From: an uncultured Eubacteriales bacterium
GTDB lineage: Bacteria; Bacillota; Clostridia; Christensenellales; Aristaeellaceae
Assembly (NCBI GenBank): GCA_902767565.1
Contig: CACXHY010000002.1
Location: 124,001-188,000, forward strand
DNA: 64,000 nucleotides
Direction of reading: 5' to 3'
Of this stretch, positions 16,652 through 25,861 are shown one piece after another. A model generated the notes under the pieces. That model made no database searches. It saw only the letters and a program-made list of their open reading frames with translations, and was not told the origin of the DNA. The translations under genes and the position numbers were made by a program. How positions within the stretch are numbered: the stretch's first letter is position 1; the number at the start of each line of letters is the position of its first letter.

Positions 16652-16963
16652 TCAGCAGCCCTTCCGGCCGCTTTTGTGGTCCTCGATGGAGCAGGCGCTG
16701 GGCGTGCCGAATTCGATGAGTCCGGCGTCCGCGGGGTCGACGGAGACCCGGCCGTCCTCGAAGACAAAGGCGGGGATGCCCACGTCCCCGATCTCCTTGC
16801 ATCGGTCAAAGACCGGGCTGGTGTCCCGGAGCCGGGTGAAGGCGCTCATATTCCGGATGTTCTCGCCGATATTGATATACTCGAACTCGTCCTCCCGGCC
16901 CGCGATCTGCTCGTGCACATAGTCGCAGTAGGGGCATGTGGGCATTCCGTAGATTTTGATCAT
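16652..16963 (-). CDS. Glutaredoxin-like protein
   Basis: A 103-residue thioredoxin-fold protein with the glutaredoxin active site CPYC at about residues 10-13 (YGMPTCPYCDYVH) and the cis-proline segment GDVGIPAFVFEDGR. An extra C-terminal tail has two more cysteines (SACSIEDHKSGRKGC), not usual in plain glutaredoxins; they could bind metal or form a second redox pair. It lies between the polyferredoxin and GNAT genes on the minus strand. Confidence 0.85.
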   Translation of the reverse strand: MIKIYGMPTCPYCDYVHEQIAGREDEFEYINIGENIRNMSAFTRLRDTSPVFDRCKEIGDVGIPAFVFEDGRVSVDPADAGLIEFGTPSACSIEDHKSGRKGC

Positions 16964-17038
16964 GATTTGTCCTCCTTCGGATGGATCGGTTTCCCGTCTT
17001 GCGCCCCGGCTCTTTCAAACCATGGTTCCGAGGCCTGC

Positions 17039-17857
17039 TCACAGCGCGTCCTTGGGGCAGTTCCGCACGCACTCCATGCAGAGGATGCATTCCGTTCCGT
17101 TGCGGCGCTTCCGGGAATTGTCCGTCACGTCCACGTCCATGGGGCAGACGCGTTTGCACTTGCCGCAGGACACGCATTTGCTCTCATCGCACCGGATCCG
17201 CAGCAGCGAGAAATAACTCATGGGCTTCAGAAAGACGGTGACGGGGCAGATGTACTTGCAGAAGGCCCGGTTGTCCTTCAGGATGAAGGCCAGGGCGATG
17301 CCGACGCCGTAGTAGGCGATGTTTCCCCCGATGAAAGCCCAGAACATGATGCGTTCGATGTTTCCCGCCTTTGCCAGGAACAGTGCGGCCACGAAGATCA
17401 GCGAGGCGGCGAAGGTCACGTACCGGACCCAGCCGAAGCCTTTCCGGGGCTTCTGCGGCACCTTCCAGGGCAGGAAGTCAAGCACCATGGCCGTCCAGCA
17501 GGCGTAGCCGCACCAGCCCCGGCCGAAGAGCAGGGGGCCGAAGATCTTCGCCACGGCGTAGTGGATGGTGGCCGCCTCGAACACCCCCGTGAACAGGTAG
17601 TACCAGAAGCCCTCGATCTGCATGTTCTCATTGCAGATCAGACCCAGGTACACCAGCATGTACAGCCCCACCAGCAGCTGCACCACCCGCCGGGCGTGCC
17701 GGTACCTGCGGATGTACAGGAACATGCCCAGGGAAATGGACAGCCCGATGTAGCTGAAATTGAACAGGTAGAACAGGTTGTCCTTGGTGAGCCACAGGGT
17801 GACGGCTACGGCCTCGAATACCAGCAGCAGGCCGAGGGGCAGGATGTGTTTCTTCAT
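17039..17857 (-). CDS. Membrane-bound 4Fe-4S polyferredoxin (NapH/CcoG-like)
   Basis: A 272-residue membrane protein. It has about five predicted transmembrane segments, the NapH-type motif GRGWCGYACWTAM between them, and two C-terminal 4Fe-4S motifs, CVSCGKCKRVCP and CILCMECVRNCP. Such proteins pass electrons between the membrane and soluble partners; the acceptor is unknown. GGAGG precedes the ATG. It starts 25 bases after the WYL regulator stop, so it is probably its direct target or partner. Confidence 0.88.
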   Translation of the reverse strand: MKKHILPLGLLLVFEAVAVTLWLTKDNLFYLFNFSYIGLSISLGMFLYIRRYRHARRVVQLLVGLYMLVYLGLICNENMQIEGFWYYLFTGVFEAATIHYAVAKIFGPLLFGRGWCGYACWTAMVLDFLPWKVPQKPRKGFGWVRYVTFAASLIFVAALFLAKAGNIERIMFWAFIGGNIAYYGVGIALAFILKDNRAFCKYICPVTVFLKPMSYFSLLRIRCDESKCVSCGKCKRVCPMDVDVTDNSRKRRNGTECILCMECVRNCPKDAL

Positions 17858-17882
17858 GACGCACGCCTCCGCAGGTCAGGGT

Positions 17883-18938
17883 TCAGATCTCATACAGAGC
17901 CGCCGCCGCCGCGATCTCCCCGCGGATGGCCTCCACCAGGGCGGCCGGCTTCAGCACCCGCGCGATGTTGGCGTAGCGCACCGCCCAGTGCTTCATGGCC
18001 TCGGCGCTGGCCGTCAGGCGGCACAGCACCTGCCCGTCCTCCCGGTCGAAGAAGGAGACGTGCCGCCCGAAATCGTCGATGACCAGACTGACATGGCTCC
18101 GCGGGATCAGGAACTCCACGTCCTCCGGCGGGCCGTAGAACATGTTCAGGTTCCGGGCCATGTATTCCTGCAGGTTCAGGCCGTTCTCCAGGCCCTTCAC
18201 CTGCGCGGTGGGCTTGACCGGCGTCTCCAGCAGTTCGATGCCCGTGATCCGGTCCACGCGGTAATTGGAGACCGTGTCGTGGCGGTCATTGTTGCAGATC
18301 AGGTAGTACCGGCCCTCGCTCGCCACCAGCCGGTAGGGGTTCAGCACCTGCCGCTTCGCCCGGCCCTCCGCGTCCCGGGTGGGGTGCAGCTTCAGGTCGG
18401 TGCCGTAGTGGTTGTAGGTGATCCGCACCTGCTTGCCGGCGGTGATGGCCTCGTCGAGGATGTCGACGGTATGGAACAGCTCCGGGTTCTGGGGCGAATC
18501 CGCGGACATGCAGTGGACGTTGTTCATCCGCCGGTTGAAGTGGACGCTGGAGAGGTTCCCCAGCTTGTCGATCAGCTGCCTGCGCTGCCTGTAGGGCACG
18601 GAGCGGGAAAACAGCAGGCCGTCGATGAGCATGTGCAGCTCGGCCTCGGTGAAGTCGTGCTCATAGTACAGGTCGGTGTAGATGACGCTCTCTTCCGCCT
18701 CGCCGGTCTTTTTGCTGGCAAAGGAACGCACCACCTCCGTGTACTGGATCGGATACCCCGCGTCGATCAGGTCGGCGAGGTTCCGGCGCACCGTGGCCCG
18801 GTTCACCTCCATGCCGTAGTCGTCCCGCAGCCTTTCGACGATCTGCTGCTGGGTCAGGGTGTGGCCGGGATCCGTGTACCGCTGCAGGATCTGCAGGATG
18901 CGGATGATGATGACCTTTTTGCCGAGATCTGCGGGCAC
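17883..18938 (-). CDS. WYL-domain HTH transcriptional regulator
   Basis: A 351-residue regulator. An N-terminal winged helix (about 10-70, with LTQQQIVERLRDDYGMEVNRATVRRNLADL) binds DNA. The middle WYL domain (about 140-220, with VRITYNHYGTDLKL and NPYRLVASEGRYYLICNN) is followed by the WCX extension. WYL domains sense nucleotides or nucleic acid in other proteins; the ligand here is unknown. The start is a GTG behind AGGAGG. It heads the operon down to 14585. Confidence 0.9.
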   Translation of the reverse strand: MPADLGKKVIIIRILQILQRYTDPGHTLTQQQIVERLRDDYGMEVNRATVRRNLADLIDAGYPIQYTEVVRSFASKKTGEAEESVIYTDLYYEHDFTEAELHMLIDGLLFSRSVPYRQRRQLIDKLGNLSSVHFNRRMNNVHCMSADSPQNPELFHTVDILDEAITAGKQVRITYNHYGTDLKLHPTRDAEGRAKRQVLNPYRLVASEGRYYLICNNDRHDTVSNYRVDRITGIELLETPVKPTAQVKGLENGLNLQEYMARNLNMFYGPPEDVEFLIPRSHVSLVIDDFGRHVSFFDREDGQVLCRLTASAEAMKHWAVRYANIARVLKPAALVEAIRGEIAAAAALYEI

Positions 18939-18971
18939 GGGGGATCGCCTCCTGTCACTGTCGCTTCGCCC

Positions 18972-19000
18972 ATCGTAGCAGAAATGCCGTGATTTTGCAA
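18972..19000 (-). promoter_or_regulatory. Promoter of the WYL operon
   Basis: On the minus strand, -35 TTGCAA, 17-bp spacer, -10 TACGAT, about 35 bases before the GTG start. Confidence 0.65.
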
Positions 19001-19051
19001 CATCCCGCGTTCCGCGGACGCGTCTTCCGGACCGGCGGCGCCGGATATGCA

Positions 19052-19079
19052 AAACGCGCCCCGTAGCCGGGGCGCGTTT
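19052..19079 (-). terminator. Terminator of the alr operon
   Basis: AAACGCGCCCCG and its complement around a 4-nt loop, followed on the minus strand by TTTTGC, 12 bases past the last gene of the run. Confidence 0.85.
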
Positions 19080-19091
19080 GAAGGCAGAGCC

Positions 19092-19772
19092 TTACCGCAT
19101 GCTGTTGAGGTTCTCGCGCTCCTGACGCATCTCCTGCACCAGGCTGCCCACATAGTTCTCGCCCTTGCTGAGCATGTCGTCCAGATAGGCGAAGGTCTTC
19201 TGCCGGAGCTGGGCCATCTGCTGGCCGGTGGCATCCGTCAGCTCCTGGGCCGCCAGCTGCGCGCGCTGCAGCACGGACTCCTCGCTGATCATGCGCTGGG
19301 CTTCGGCTTCGGCGTCGTCCACCTTCTTCTGAGCCTGGCGCTGGCCGTCCTCGATGATGGCCTGGAACTGCTGCTGGGCCTGTTCCTTCAGCTGTTCGCC
19401 GAGGCGCTCGCCGTCGCGGCGGATCTGATCCGCCTGCTCCTGGGCCTGGCGGATCTGCTCCTGAGCCGCCTCATAGCTGCGCTTGGCTTCGGCAGCCAGC
19501 CGCTCGGCTTCCGCCTTGGCGGCGGCGATGGTCTCGCTGGCCTTGGCGTTCGCGGCCGCGAGGATGCCCTCTTCCTGCTCCACGATGGCGCCGGCCGCGG
19601 TCAGCGCTTCGGGGAGGCTCTGGGTGAGCTCGGCCAGCTTCGCCTGGGTCTCGCGGCGATTGATCTGGCACATCTCGCCCCGCAGCCAGCTCTTGCCCGC
19701 GGTGGTCACGGTGTTGGTCAGTTCCTGCAGGATCGCGAGGCTCTGCTGTACATTCGTTCCGCCTTCTGCCAT
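19092..19772 (-). CDS. Long coiled-coil protein of unknown function
   Basis: A 226-residue, almost wholly alpha-helical protein. About residues 65-190 form a continuous Ala/Glu/Gln-rich heptad coiled coil (for example AKASETIAAAKAEAERLAAEAKR and EQADQIRRDGERLGEQ split over several heptads), like the b/E subunits of ATP synthases or DivIVA-type proteins. No signal peptide, transmembrane segment or enzyme motif is seen. It lies 4 bases after coaD at the end of the operon. I do not recognise a function. Confidence 0.75.
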   Translation of the reverse strand: MAEGGTNVQQSLAILQELTNTVTTAGKSWLRGEMCQINRRETQAKLAELTQSLPEALTAAGAIVEQEEGILAAANAKASETIAAAKAEAERLAAEAKRSYEAAQEQIRQAQEQADQIRRDGERLGEQLKEQAQQQFQAIIEDGQRQAQKKVDDAEAEAQRMISEESVLQRAQLAAQELTDATGQQMAQLRQKTFAYLDDMLSKGENYVGSLVQEMRQERENLNSMR

Positions 19773-19776
19773 GGTT

Positions 19777-20286
19777 TCATCCCTCCGTCTGTCGATTGTG
19801 TGTATGATTCAAGTGTTCCGCCACTTGGTCAACGATGTCGGCCGGCACATACCCGCTCCAGTCCGCTCCGAACATGGCCATCTCGCGAACGGCGGAGGAG
19901 GAGACATGGGCGTGGTCCGGGCGCCCCATCAGGAGCACGGTCTCGATGCCCGGGTCAATGGTGCGGTTGATCTGCGCCAGCTTCCATTCGGCGTCAAAGT
20001 CCGCCGACGAGCGCAGCCCGCGGATCATGGCGCAGGCTCCGCGCGCCGCGGCCCACCGGATGGTCAGCCCGTCAAAGTGATCCACGCTGACGTTGGGGAG
20101 ATCCCGGACACAGGTCCGCAGCAGGTCCTCCCGGATCTCCATCGGCAGCAGGCACCGCTTGCCGGGGTTGTGGGCCACCGCCACGATGACGCGGTCGTAC
20201 ATGGCCGCCGCCCGCCGGATGAGATCCAGATGCCCCACCGTCGGCGGGTCGAAGCTCCCGGGATATACGCATACGCGCTCGCTCAC
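19777..20286 (-). CDS. coaD: Pantetheine-phosphate adenylyltransferase
   Basis: A 169-residue nucleotidyltransferase that makes dephospho-CoA from 4'-phosphopantetheine and ATP. The TxGH motif is in GSFDPPTVGHLDLI at the N-terminus, and SSSAVREMAMFG matches the ISSTxxR loop. Length is normal. It overlaps the rsmD stop by 4 bases; rsmD-coaD is a standard pairing in Bacillota. Confidence 0.97.
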   Translation of the reverse strand: MSERVCVYPGSFDPPTVGHLDLIRRAAAMYDRVIVAVAHNPGKRCLLPMEIREDLLRTCVRDLPNVSVDHFDGLTIRWAAARGACAMIRGLRSSADFDAEWKLAQINRTIDPGIETVLLMGRPDHAHVSSSAVREMAMFGADWSGYVPADIVDQVAEHLNHTHNRQTEG

Positions 20287-20840
20287 GGCGCCGCCTCCTT
20301 CCGCAGACGGTACAGGGTCACCCCGGCATAGCCCCAGTGCCGGGCGTCGGTTTCCTCCAGCCGCGGGCTCACCTGATACGGGCGGCCCGCCTGGTGCTCG
20401 GTGACGATCAGGGCATCCTCGCTCAGCAGCGGCAGCAGGCCCTCGGTCACTCCGCTCAGATCGCCCATGGCATAGGGCGGATCCAGAAAGACCAGATCAA
20501 AGCGTTCGCTTCTGTCCCGCAGGGAGGCCAGCGCCTTCTGCCAGTCGCACAGCAGGATCTCCGCCCGGTCGCCGTAGCCTAGGCGCTCGGCGTTCAGGCG
20601 TTCCACCCGGTGGGCTTCCCGGTCCCGGTCCACCATCACGGCGCGGGCGGCGCCGCGGCTCAGCGCCTCCAGAGAGAGGGCGCCGCTGCCGGCGAACAGA
20701 TCCAGCACCGCCGCGCCGGGCACGTGCCCCCGGATGATGTTGAACAGGTTCTCCCTCACCCGGTCGAGGGTGGGGCGGGTGTCCCGGCCCTTCGGGGCCT
20801 CGATGATCCGGGAGCGGGCTTCCCCCGCGATGATCCGCAT
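20283..20840 (-). CDS. rsmD: 16S rRNA (guanine(966)-N2)-methyltransferase
   Basis: A 185-residue SAM-dependent methyltransferase. The N-terminal MRIIAGEARSR and RPTLDRVRENLFNI, the SAM motif VLDLFAGSGALSLEALSRGA near residue 48, and the catalytic DPPY near residue 120 are all present. It overlaps coaD downstream and abuts the membrane-protein gene upstream. Confidence 0.96.
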   Translation of the reverse strand: MRIIAGEARSRIIEAPKGRDTRPTLDRVRENLFNIIRGHVPGAAVLDLFAGSGALSLEALSRGAARAVMVDRDREAHRVERLNAERLGYGDRAEILLCDWQKALASLRDRSERFDLVFLDPPYAMGDLSGVTEGLLPLLSEDALIVTEHQAGRPYQVSPRLEETDARHWGYAGVTLYRLRKEAAP

Positions 20841-21625
20841 CAGTTCAGCTGCTCCGGCTCGCGTTCCCGCTGCTTCTGCCTCTTCTCCCGGCGCTGCTTC
20901 TTCTGCAGGCGCTTCTGCCCCTCGGCAATGTTCTCGTGCACCCGTCTGCGGGCGCCGACGCCGAGGATATAGCCCGTGCCGTACGAAGCGGCGGGGAGCA
21001 GGGACAGGACGGGAGCCAGCCGCTCCAGGGTCAGCATGGGATCGAAGTTTTGGGCGCCGACCACCGTCACAAAGGGCATGATGAGCATGCGCACGCCCAC
21101 CCGCAGATAGTCGCCCAGCTTCGCGGGCTCCGCAATGGTGTAGACCGTCAGGGGCTCCGTCACGTCCGGCCGGGAACTCATGCCGGAGACCCAGGAAGGC
21201 AGGGCGCCGGGGGTCATGCGCTGACGTTCGGCGAGAAAGGCATAGACGATCGTGAGGATCAGGAAGGGCACCGTGCCCAGAAAGGCCTGCACAAAGCCCT
21301 TCGTGGGATGCCAGCAGCGGGCCTCCTCGGCCGGCGTGCCCGGACGGCCGGACTCACGCCGCGCGAGCATCGTTTCGCCCAGCGCGACGTCTCCGGCGCC
21401 GCGGCTCTGACCGCTGTAGAAGAACAGCGCGCAGTATGCGCCTTCCTGCAGCAGGCAGAAGCCCACCCGGAGCCACACGGCCTTCAGGGTCGCCGCCGTG
21501 CCGGTGAGGATGAGGTTCAGGAAGCAGGTCAGCAGCAGCGCGCCAAAGATCCCGGCAGCCGTGCGCAGGGTGCGCGAGTCCGCCGGCTTTCCCCTCAGGA
21601 AGGGCCTGGCCTGCTTCTGCTCCAT
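20840..21625 (-). CDS. Multi-pass membrane protein of unknown function
   Basis: A 261-residue protein with about four hydrophobic segments, near residues 23-45, 55-75, 115-135 and 205-235, and a highly basic C-terminus (KKQRREKRQKQRE). The first segment FGALLLTCFLNLILTG is clear. No catalytic motif is recognised. It lies in the alr operon, its last codon overlapping the rsmD start, so it is probably expressed with these housekeeping genes. Confidence 0.7.
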   Translation of the reverse strand: MEQKQARPFLRGKPADSRTLRTAAGIFGALLLTCFLNLILTGTAATLKAVWLRVGFCLLQEGAYCALFFYSGQSRGAGDVALGETMLARRESGRPGTPAEEARCWHPTKGFVQAFLGTVPFLILTIVYAFLAERQRMTPGALPSWVSGMSSRPDVTEPLTVYTIAEPAKLGDYLRVGVRMLIMPFVTVVGAQNFDPMLTLERLAPVLSLLPAASYGTGYILGVGARRRVHENIAEGQKRLQKKQRREKRQKQREREPEQLN

Positions 21626-21655
21626 GCGGAAACCTCCTTGACGATCGGATCGGGA

Positions 21656-22222
21656 TCAACGGGGATACCGGACAAGTCCGTCCGGGAAAACGCAGCCGTC
21701 CAGCGGCTGATCCCACGGATCCGCCGGCACCGCGGCCGCTCTCTGAAAGCGGAGAGCCACGCCGATGCGGGGACAGCGGACGGGATGAGCGGCGAGCCAG
21801 CGGTCATAGCAGCCGCCGCCCTTGCCGAGCCTGCGGCCCGCGCCGTCCACGGCGCACAGGGGCAGCAGCATCAGGTCGATGACCGCGGGATCCGCCTCCT
21901 CGTTGTCCGGAGCGGGGGAGAGGATGCCGAAAGCGTCCGGCACACAGTCCGCCAGGCTTCGCACCCGGAGGAATCGAATCGAAAAATCGCGCTCCGTGCG
22001 GGGGAGCAGGAGGTCCCTGCCCTCCTCCAGGATCCGCTCCAGCACCGGCCGGATCTCCGCCTCGCCCCGCATGGGCAGGAAGGCGGCGACGGTGCGGGCG
22101 GCCCGGACCTCCTCCAACGACAGCAGATGCCGGCAGACGTCCCTGCTCTCCGCGGCCAGTATGGCTTCGTCGGGAATGCGGATCGCGGCGCGCAGGGCTT
22201 TCTTCATTTGGCGGGTATCCAT
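21656..22222 (-). CDS. 5-formyltetrahydrofolate cyclo-ligase
   Basis: A 188-residue member of the 5-FTHF cyclo-ligase family, which converts 5-formyl-THF to methenyl-THF with ATP. The ATP/folate loop LGKGGGCYDR is near residue 142, and the N-terminal helix has TRQMKKALRAAIR. The family Tyr-Tyr (GGGYYDR) reads GCYDR here. It overlaps the end of alr by 19 bases. The symbol varies (yqgN, fau, mthfs), so none is given. Confidence 0.92.
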   Translation of the reverse strand: MDTRQMKKALRAAIRIPDEAILAAESRDVCRHLLSLEEVRAARTVAAFLPMRGEAEIRPVLERILEEGRDLLLPRTERDFSIRFLRVRSLADCVPDAFGILSPAPDNEEADPAVIDLMLLPLCAVDGAGRRLGKGGGCYDRWLAAHPVRCPRIGVALRFQRAAAVPADPWDQPLDGCVFPDGLVRYPR

Positions 22223-23316
22223 GTGCGCCCCACCCTTTCCTGTGCCGAGAGCAGCACCTCATAGGAGATGGTGCCGGCCCAGGAGGCCAGTTCGTCCGCG
22301 GTGATGACCTCGTCCCCGTCGCGGCCCATGAGGGTGACCGTGTCGCCGGGGACGGTCCCGGGGACCTCCGTCACGTCCGCCATCATCTGGTCCATGCAAA
22401 TCCGGCCGATGACGGGAACGCGCTTTCCGTGCAGCAGCACTTGGGCCTTGCCGGAGGCGCTGCGGTGATAGCCGTCGCCGTAGCCGCAGGTGATGGTGGC
22501 CACGCGGGTGGGCCGTTCCGCCCGCCAGGTGCAGCCGTAGCTGATGGCCGCGCCGGGCTCCACGGTCTTCACATGCGTGACCGAGGCCAGCCAGCTCATG
22601 GCCGGGCGCAGGGGACAGTCCGTCTCCACCGGGGGGAAGCCGTACAGGCTTACGCCCATCCGCACCATGTCGAAGGCGGCTTCGGGCATCATCCGGTGGA
22701 TGGCGGCGGAATTGGCGCAGTGGCGGATGAGATGCGCCGGAAGCGGGGCCGTCATCTCCCGGAAGAGCCGCAGCTGCTCCAGGGCTCCGGTCATGTCCGC
22801 GCCGTCGGCGTCGGCAAAGTGCGTGAAGACGCCCGTCAGCCGAACGGCGGGCTCGGCGTCCAGCGCGTCCAGCACCGCCCGCACCTCCGCTTCGGAGCGT
22901 GCGCCGATGCGGCCCATGCCCGTGTCCAGCTTCAGGTGGCAGTCCACGGCGATGCCGGCGCTCCGGGCGGCTTCCGCGGCCCAGCGCACATGGTCCGGCG
23001 TGCAGACCGTCAGCGTCAGCAGGTGCCGGGCAGCCTCCCGGCATTCGGCCGGGCTCGGCGCGCCGAGGATGAGGATGGGGGCCGTGATCCCGGCTCTGCG
23101 CAGGGACGCGCCCTCCGCGGCCCGGGCTACCGACAGCCATTCCGCCCCGGCGGCCAGCGCGGTCCGGGAGACCTGCACGGCGCCGTGCCCGTAGCCGTCG
23201 GCCTTCACCACCGCCATCAGCATGGCGCTTTCGGGCACGCGGGCCCGGATGGCGCGCACGTTGGAAGCGATCGCGCCGAGGTCGATGACCCGTATGTTCT
23301 CCGACGTGCCCACCAT
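22204..23316 (-). CDS. alr: Alanine racemase
   Basis: A 370-residue PLP enzyme that makes D-alanine for peptidoglycan. The PLP lysine is in AVVKADGYGHGA near residue 35. The second catalytic base, Tyr, lies in the C-terminal segment with ISYGCTWRAE, and VIGRICMDQMM is a family signature. The longer frame is rejected because the -10 box of its promoter (23339-23344) overlaps the next upstream ATG; the start is therefore MVGTSENIR. It heads an operon with 5-FCL, a membrane protein, rsmD, coaD and a coiled-coil gene. Confidence 0.96.
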   Translation of the reverse strand: MVGTSENIRVIDLGAIASNVRAIRARVPESAMLMAVVKADGYGHGAVQVSRTALAAGAEWLSVARAAEGASLRRAGITAPILILGAPSPAECREAARHLLTLTVCTPDHVRWAAEAARSAGIAVDCHLKLDTGMGRIGARSEAEVRAVLDALDAEPAVRLTGVFTHFADADGADMTGALEQLRLFREMTAPLPAHLIRHCANSAAIHRMMPEAAFDMVRMGVSLYGFPPVETDCPLRPAMSWLASVTHVKTVEPGAAISYGCTWRAERPTRVATITCGYGDGYHRSASGKAQVLLHGKRVPVIGRICMDQMMADVTEVPGTVPGDTVTLMGRDGDEVITADELASWAGTISYEVLLSAQERVGRTWIPAK

Positions 23317-23338
23317 CTGCCTTTCATGCGTTTGGGCC

Positions 23339-23367
23339 ATTATAGCACAGATCGCGCCGTTTGAAAA
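23339..23367 (-). promoter_or_regulatory. Promoter of the alr operon
   Basis: On the minus strand, -35 TTTTCA, 17-bp spacer, consensus -10 TATAAT. The predicted transcript starts about 15 bases before the alr ATG. Confidence 0.7.
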
Positions 23368-23449
23368 CCTTTTTTGGAAAAGAGAAGTGCCTGCCCGCGG
23401 ATTCCTGTCACGTTTGTGAAAAACCCCTTCCATTTTTGACAAAAACGTG

Positions 23450-23455
23450 TATAAT
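23450..23455 (+). promoter_or_regulatory. -10 box for the 23510-27865 ABC operon
   Basis: Consensus TATAAT about 55 bases before the GTG start. The -35 region at standard spacing (CTTCCA) is weak, while a TTGACA lies only 8 bases upstream of the -10, so the promoter may need an activator. Confidence 0.5.
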
Positions 23456-23509
23456 GGCCCTTACAGATGCCGCGGAAAGCGGCGCAAGTGAATGAAGGAG
23501 GTCTTTGTT

Positions 23510-24706
23510 GTGAAGAAATTCCTGGCTCTTACCCTTGCGGCGATGATGCTGCTGGCGCTGGTGCCCGTTGTGGCGTCCGCTGACGGTTATGTCATCCGGA
23601 TCTATTCCAACTCCAATTCCCCCGAGCGCACCACCTGGCTGATCAACGCGGCGGCCGAGGCGGGCTTCACCATCTCCATCGACGACAACTCCGTGTACTC
23701 CGGCGACACCGGCGCTGTCCAGGCCGCCAACGAGAACAAGGACGCCGACATCATCTTCGGCCTGAACGAGGTCCGCTGGTCCCAGCTGGTCAACGGCCAG
23801 TACGAGAACCTGACCATCATGGACTGGACTCCCTCCTGGGCTGAGGAAGTCGGCCAGTACAAGTTCGAGGGCAAGGCCTACGGCCTGGTCATCCAGAACA
23901 TCCTGATGCTCTACCGCACCGATGAGTACGGCACCAACGGCGAAGCCCTGCACTTCGCGCACTGGGGCGACATCGTGAACTGCGGCTACACCTGGTATCG
24001 CCAGGGCAAGGTCGGCGGCACGACCAACGCGAACATCAACAACGCCATGCTGTATGCCTACACCGATCCGGAATCCCCGGCGGGCGGCATCTCCCTCGAG
24101 GGCTGGAAGACCCTGTGGGCCTACTGCGCGGGCGGCACCTTCACCGGTGACAGCTACGGCCTGGAGCCCCTGATCCGCGGCGACGTGCAGGTCTCCACCT
24201 TCTACTCCTCCTCCCTGTACGGCAACATCTATGCCGCCGCCACCGCCGGCACCTACGAACATCCCCTGCAGGGCGTTCCGAACGGCGAGAACTGGCAGCT
24301 GGTCGAGATCGATGACGGCACCTACTACATCGCCGAGTACATCGGCGTGGTCGACCGCCCCGGCCGCACCGAGGAAGAGACCGAGACCGTGAAGGCCTTC
24401 GCCGAGTGGTTCGGCTCCGCAGAGGTCCAGATCGCCTGGTCCGAGGAATTCGACTCCTATCCCTGCAACAGCGCGGCTGTCGCGGAACTCTACGATGAGG
24501 TCCCCCCGATCTACGCCATCCCGAACTGCTCCCTGACCATCGTGCCCGGCACCGACATGACGTATGCCGAGTATGTGGGCGCCCACTCCGCCGAGTGGAC
24601 CAACATCATGACCAACCTGGGCTTCTACTGGGCCGACAACGCCAACGCCCCCGCCGAGCCCGACTGGGAGAATCTCGACTGGGCGACCCTGACCCAGAAA
24701 AAGTGA
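23510..24706 (+). CDS. ABC importer substrate-binding protein (iron/polyamine-type, family 1)
   Basis: A 398-residue exported protein. The signal peptide (about 1-25) ends in VVASA-DG, a type I site; no lipobox Cys is present. The mature part resembles periplasmic-binding proteins of the FbpA/PotD group, with YVIRIYSNSNSPERT at the start. The start is a GTG with AAGGAGG 8 bases upstream. The partner ATPase and fused permease follow. The ligand is not clear: ferric iron, polyamine, phosphonate and sugar phosphate are all possible. Confidence 0.85.
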   Translation: MKKFLALTLAAMMLLALVPVVASADGYVIRIYSNSNSPERTTWLINAAAEAGFTISIDDNSVYSGDTGAVQAANENKDADIIFGLNEVRWSQLVNGQYENLTIMDWTPSWAEEVGQYKFEGKAYGLVIQNILMLYRTDEYGTNGEALHFAHWGDIVNCGYTWYRQGKVGGTTNANINNAMLYAYTDPESPAGGISLEGWKTLWAYCAGGTFTGDSYGLEPLIRGDVQVSTFYSSSLYGNIYAAATAGTYEHPLQGVPNGENWQLVEIDDGTYYIAEYIGVVDRPGRTEEETETVKAFAEWFGSAEVQIAWSEEFDSYPCNSAAVAELYDEVPPIYAIPNCSLTIVPGTDMTYAEYVGAHSAEWTNIMTNLGFYWADNANAPAEPDWENLDWATLTQKK

Positions 24707-24742
24707 TCTGACCGGGGAACAGCCTGACCGATCCCCGATCCC

Positions 24743-24774
24743 GGGGCGTACCCGTCATGGGGTACGCCCTTTTC
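24743..24774 (+). terminator. Hairpin after the binding-protein gene
   Basis: GGGCGTACCC and GGGTACGCCC around a short loop, followed by TTTT. Lying inside the operon, it probably lowers expression of the ATPase and permease relative to the binding protein. Confidence 0.75.
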
Positions 24775-24839
24775 CGGGGGACTGCCCGCGCGAGGACGGT
24801 CCCCCGCCCGCACATCTCACAGAAAGGACCGATGCGCAA

Positions 24840-25847
<1,008 letters not shown>

Positions 25848-25861
25848 GGGGAGGCGGCACA

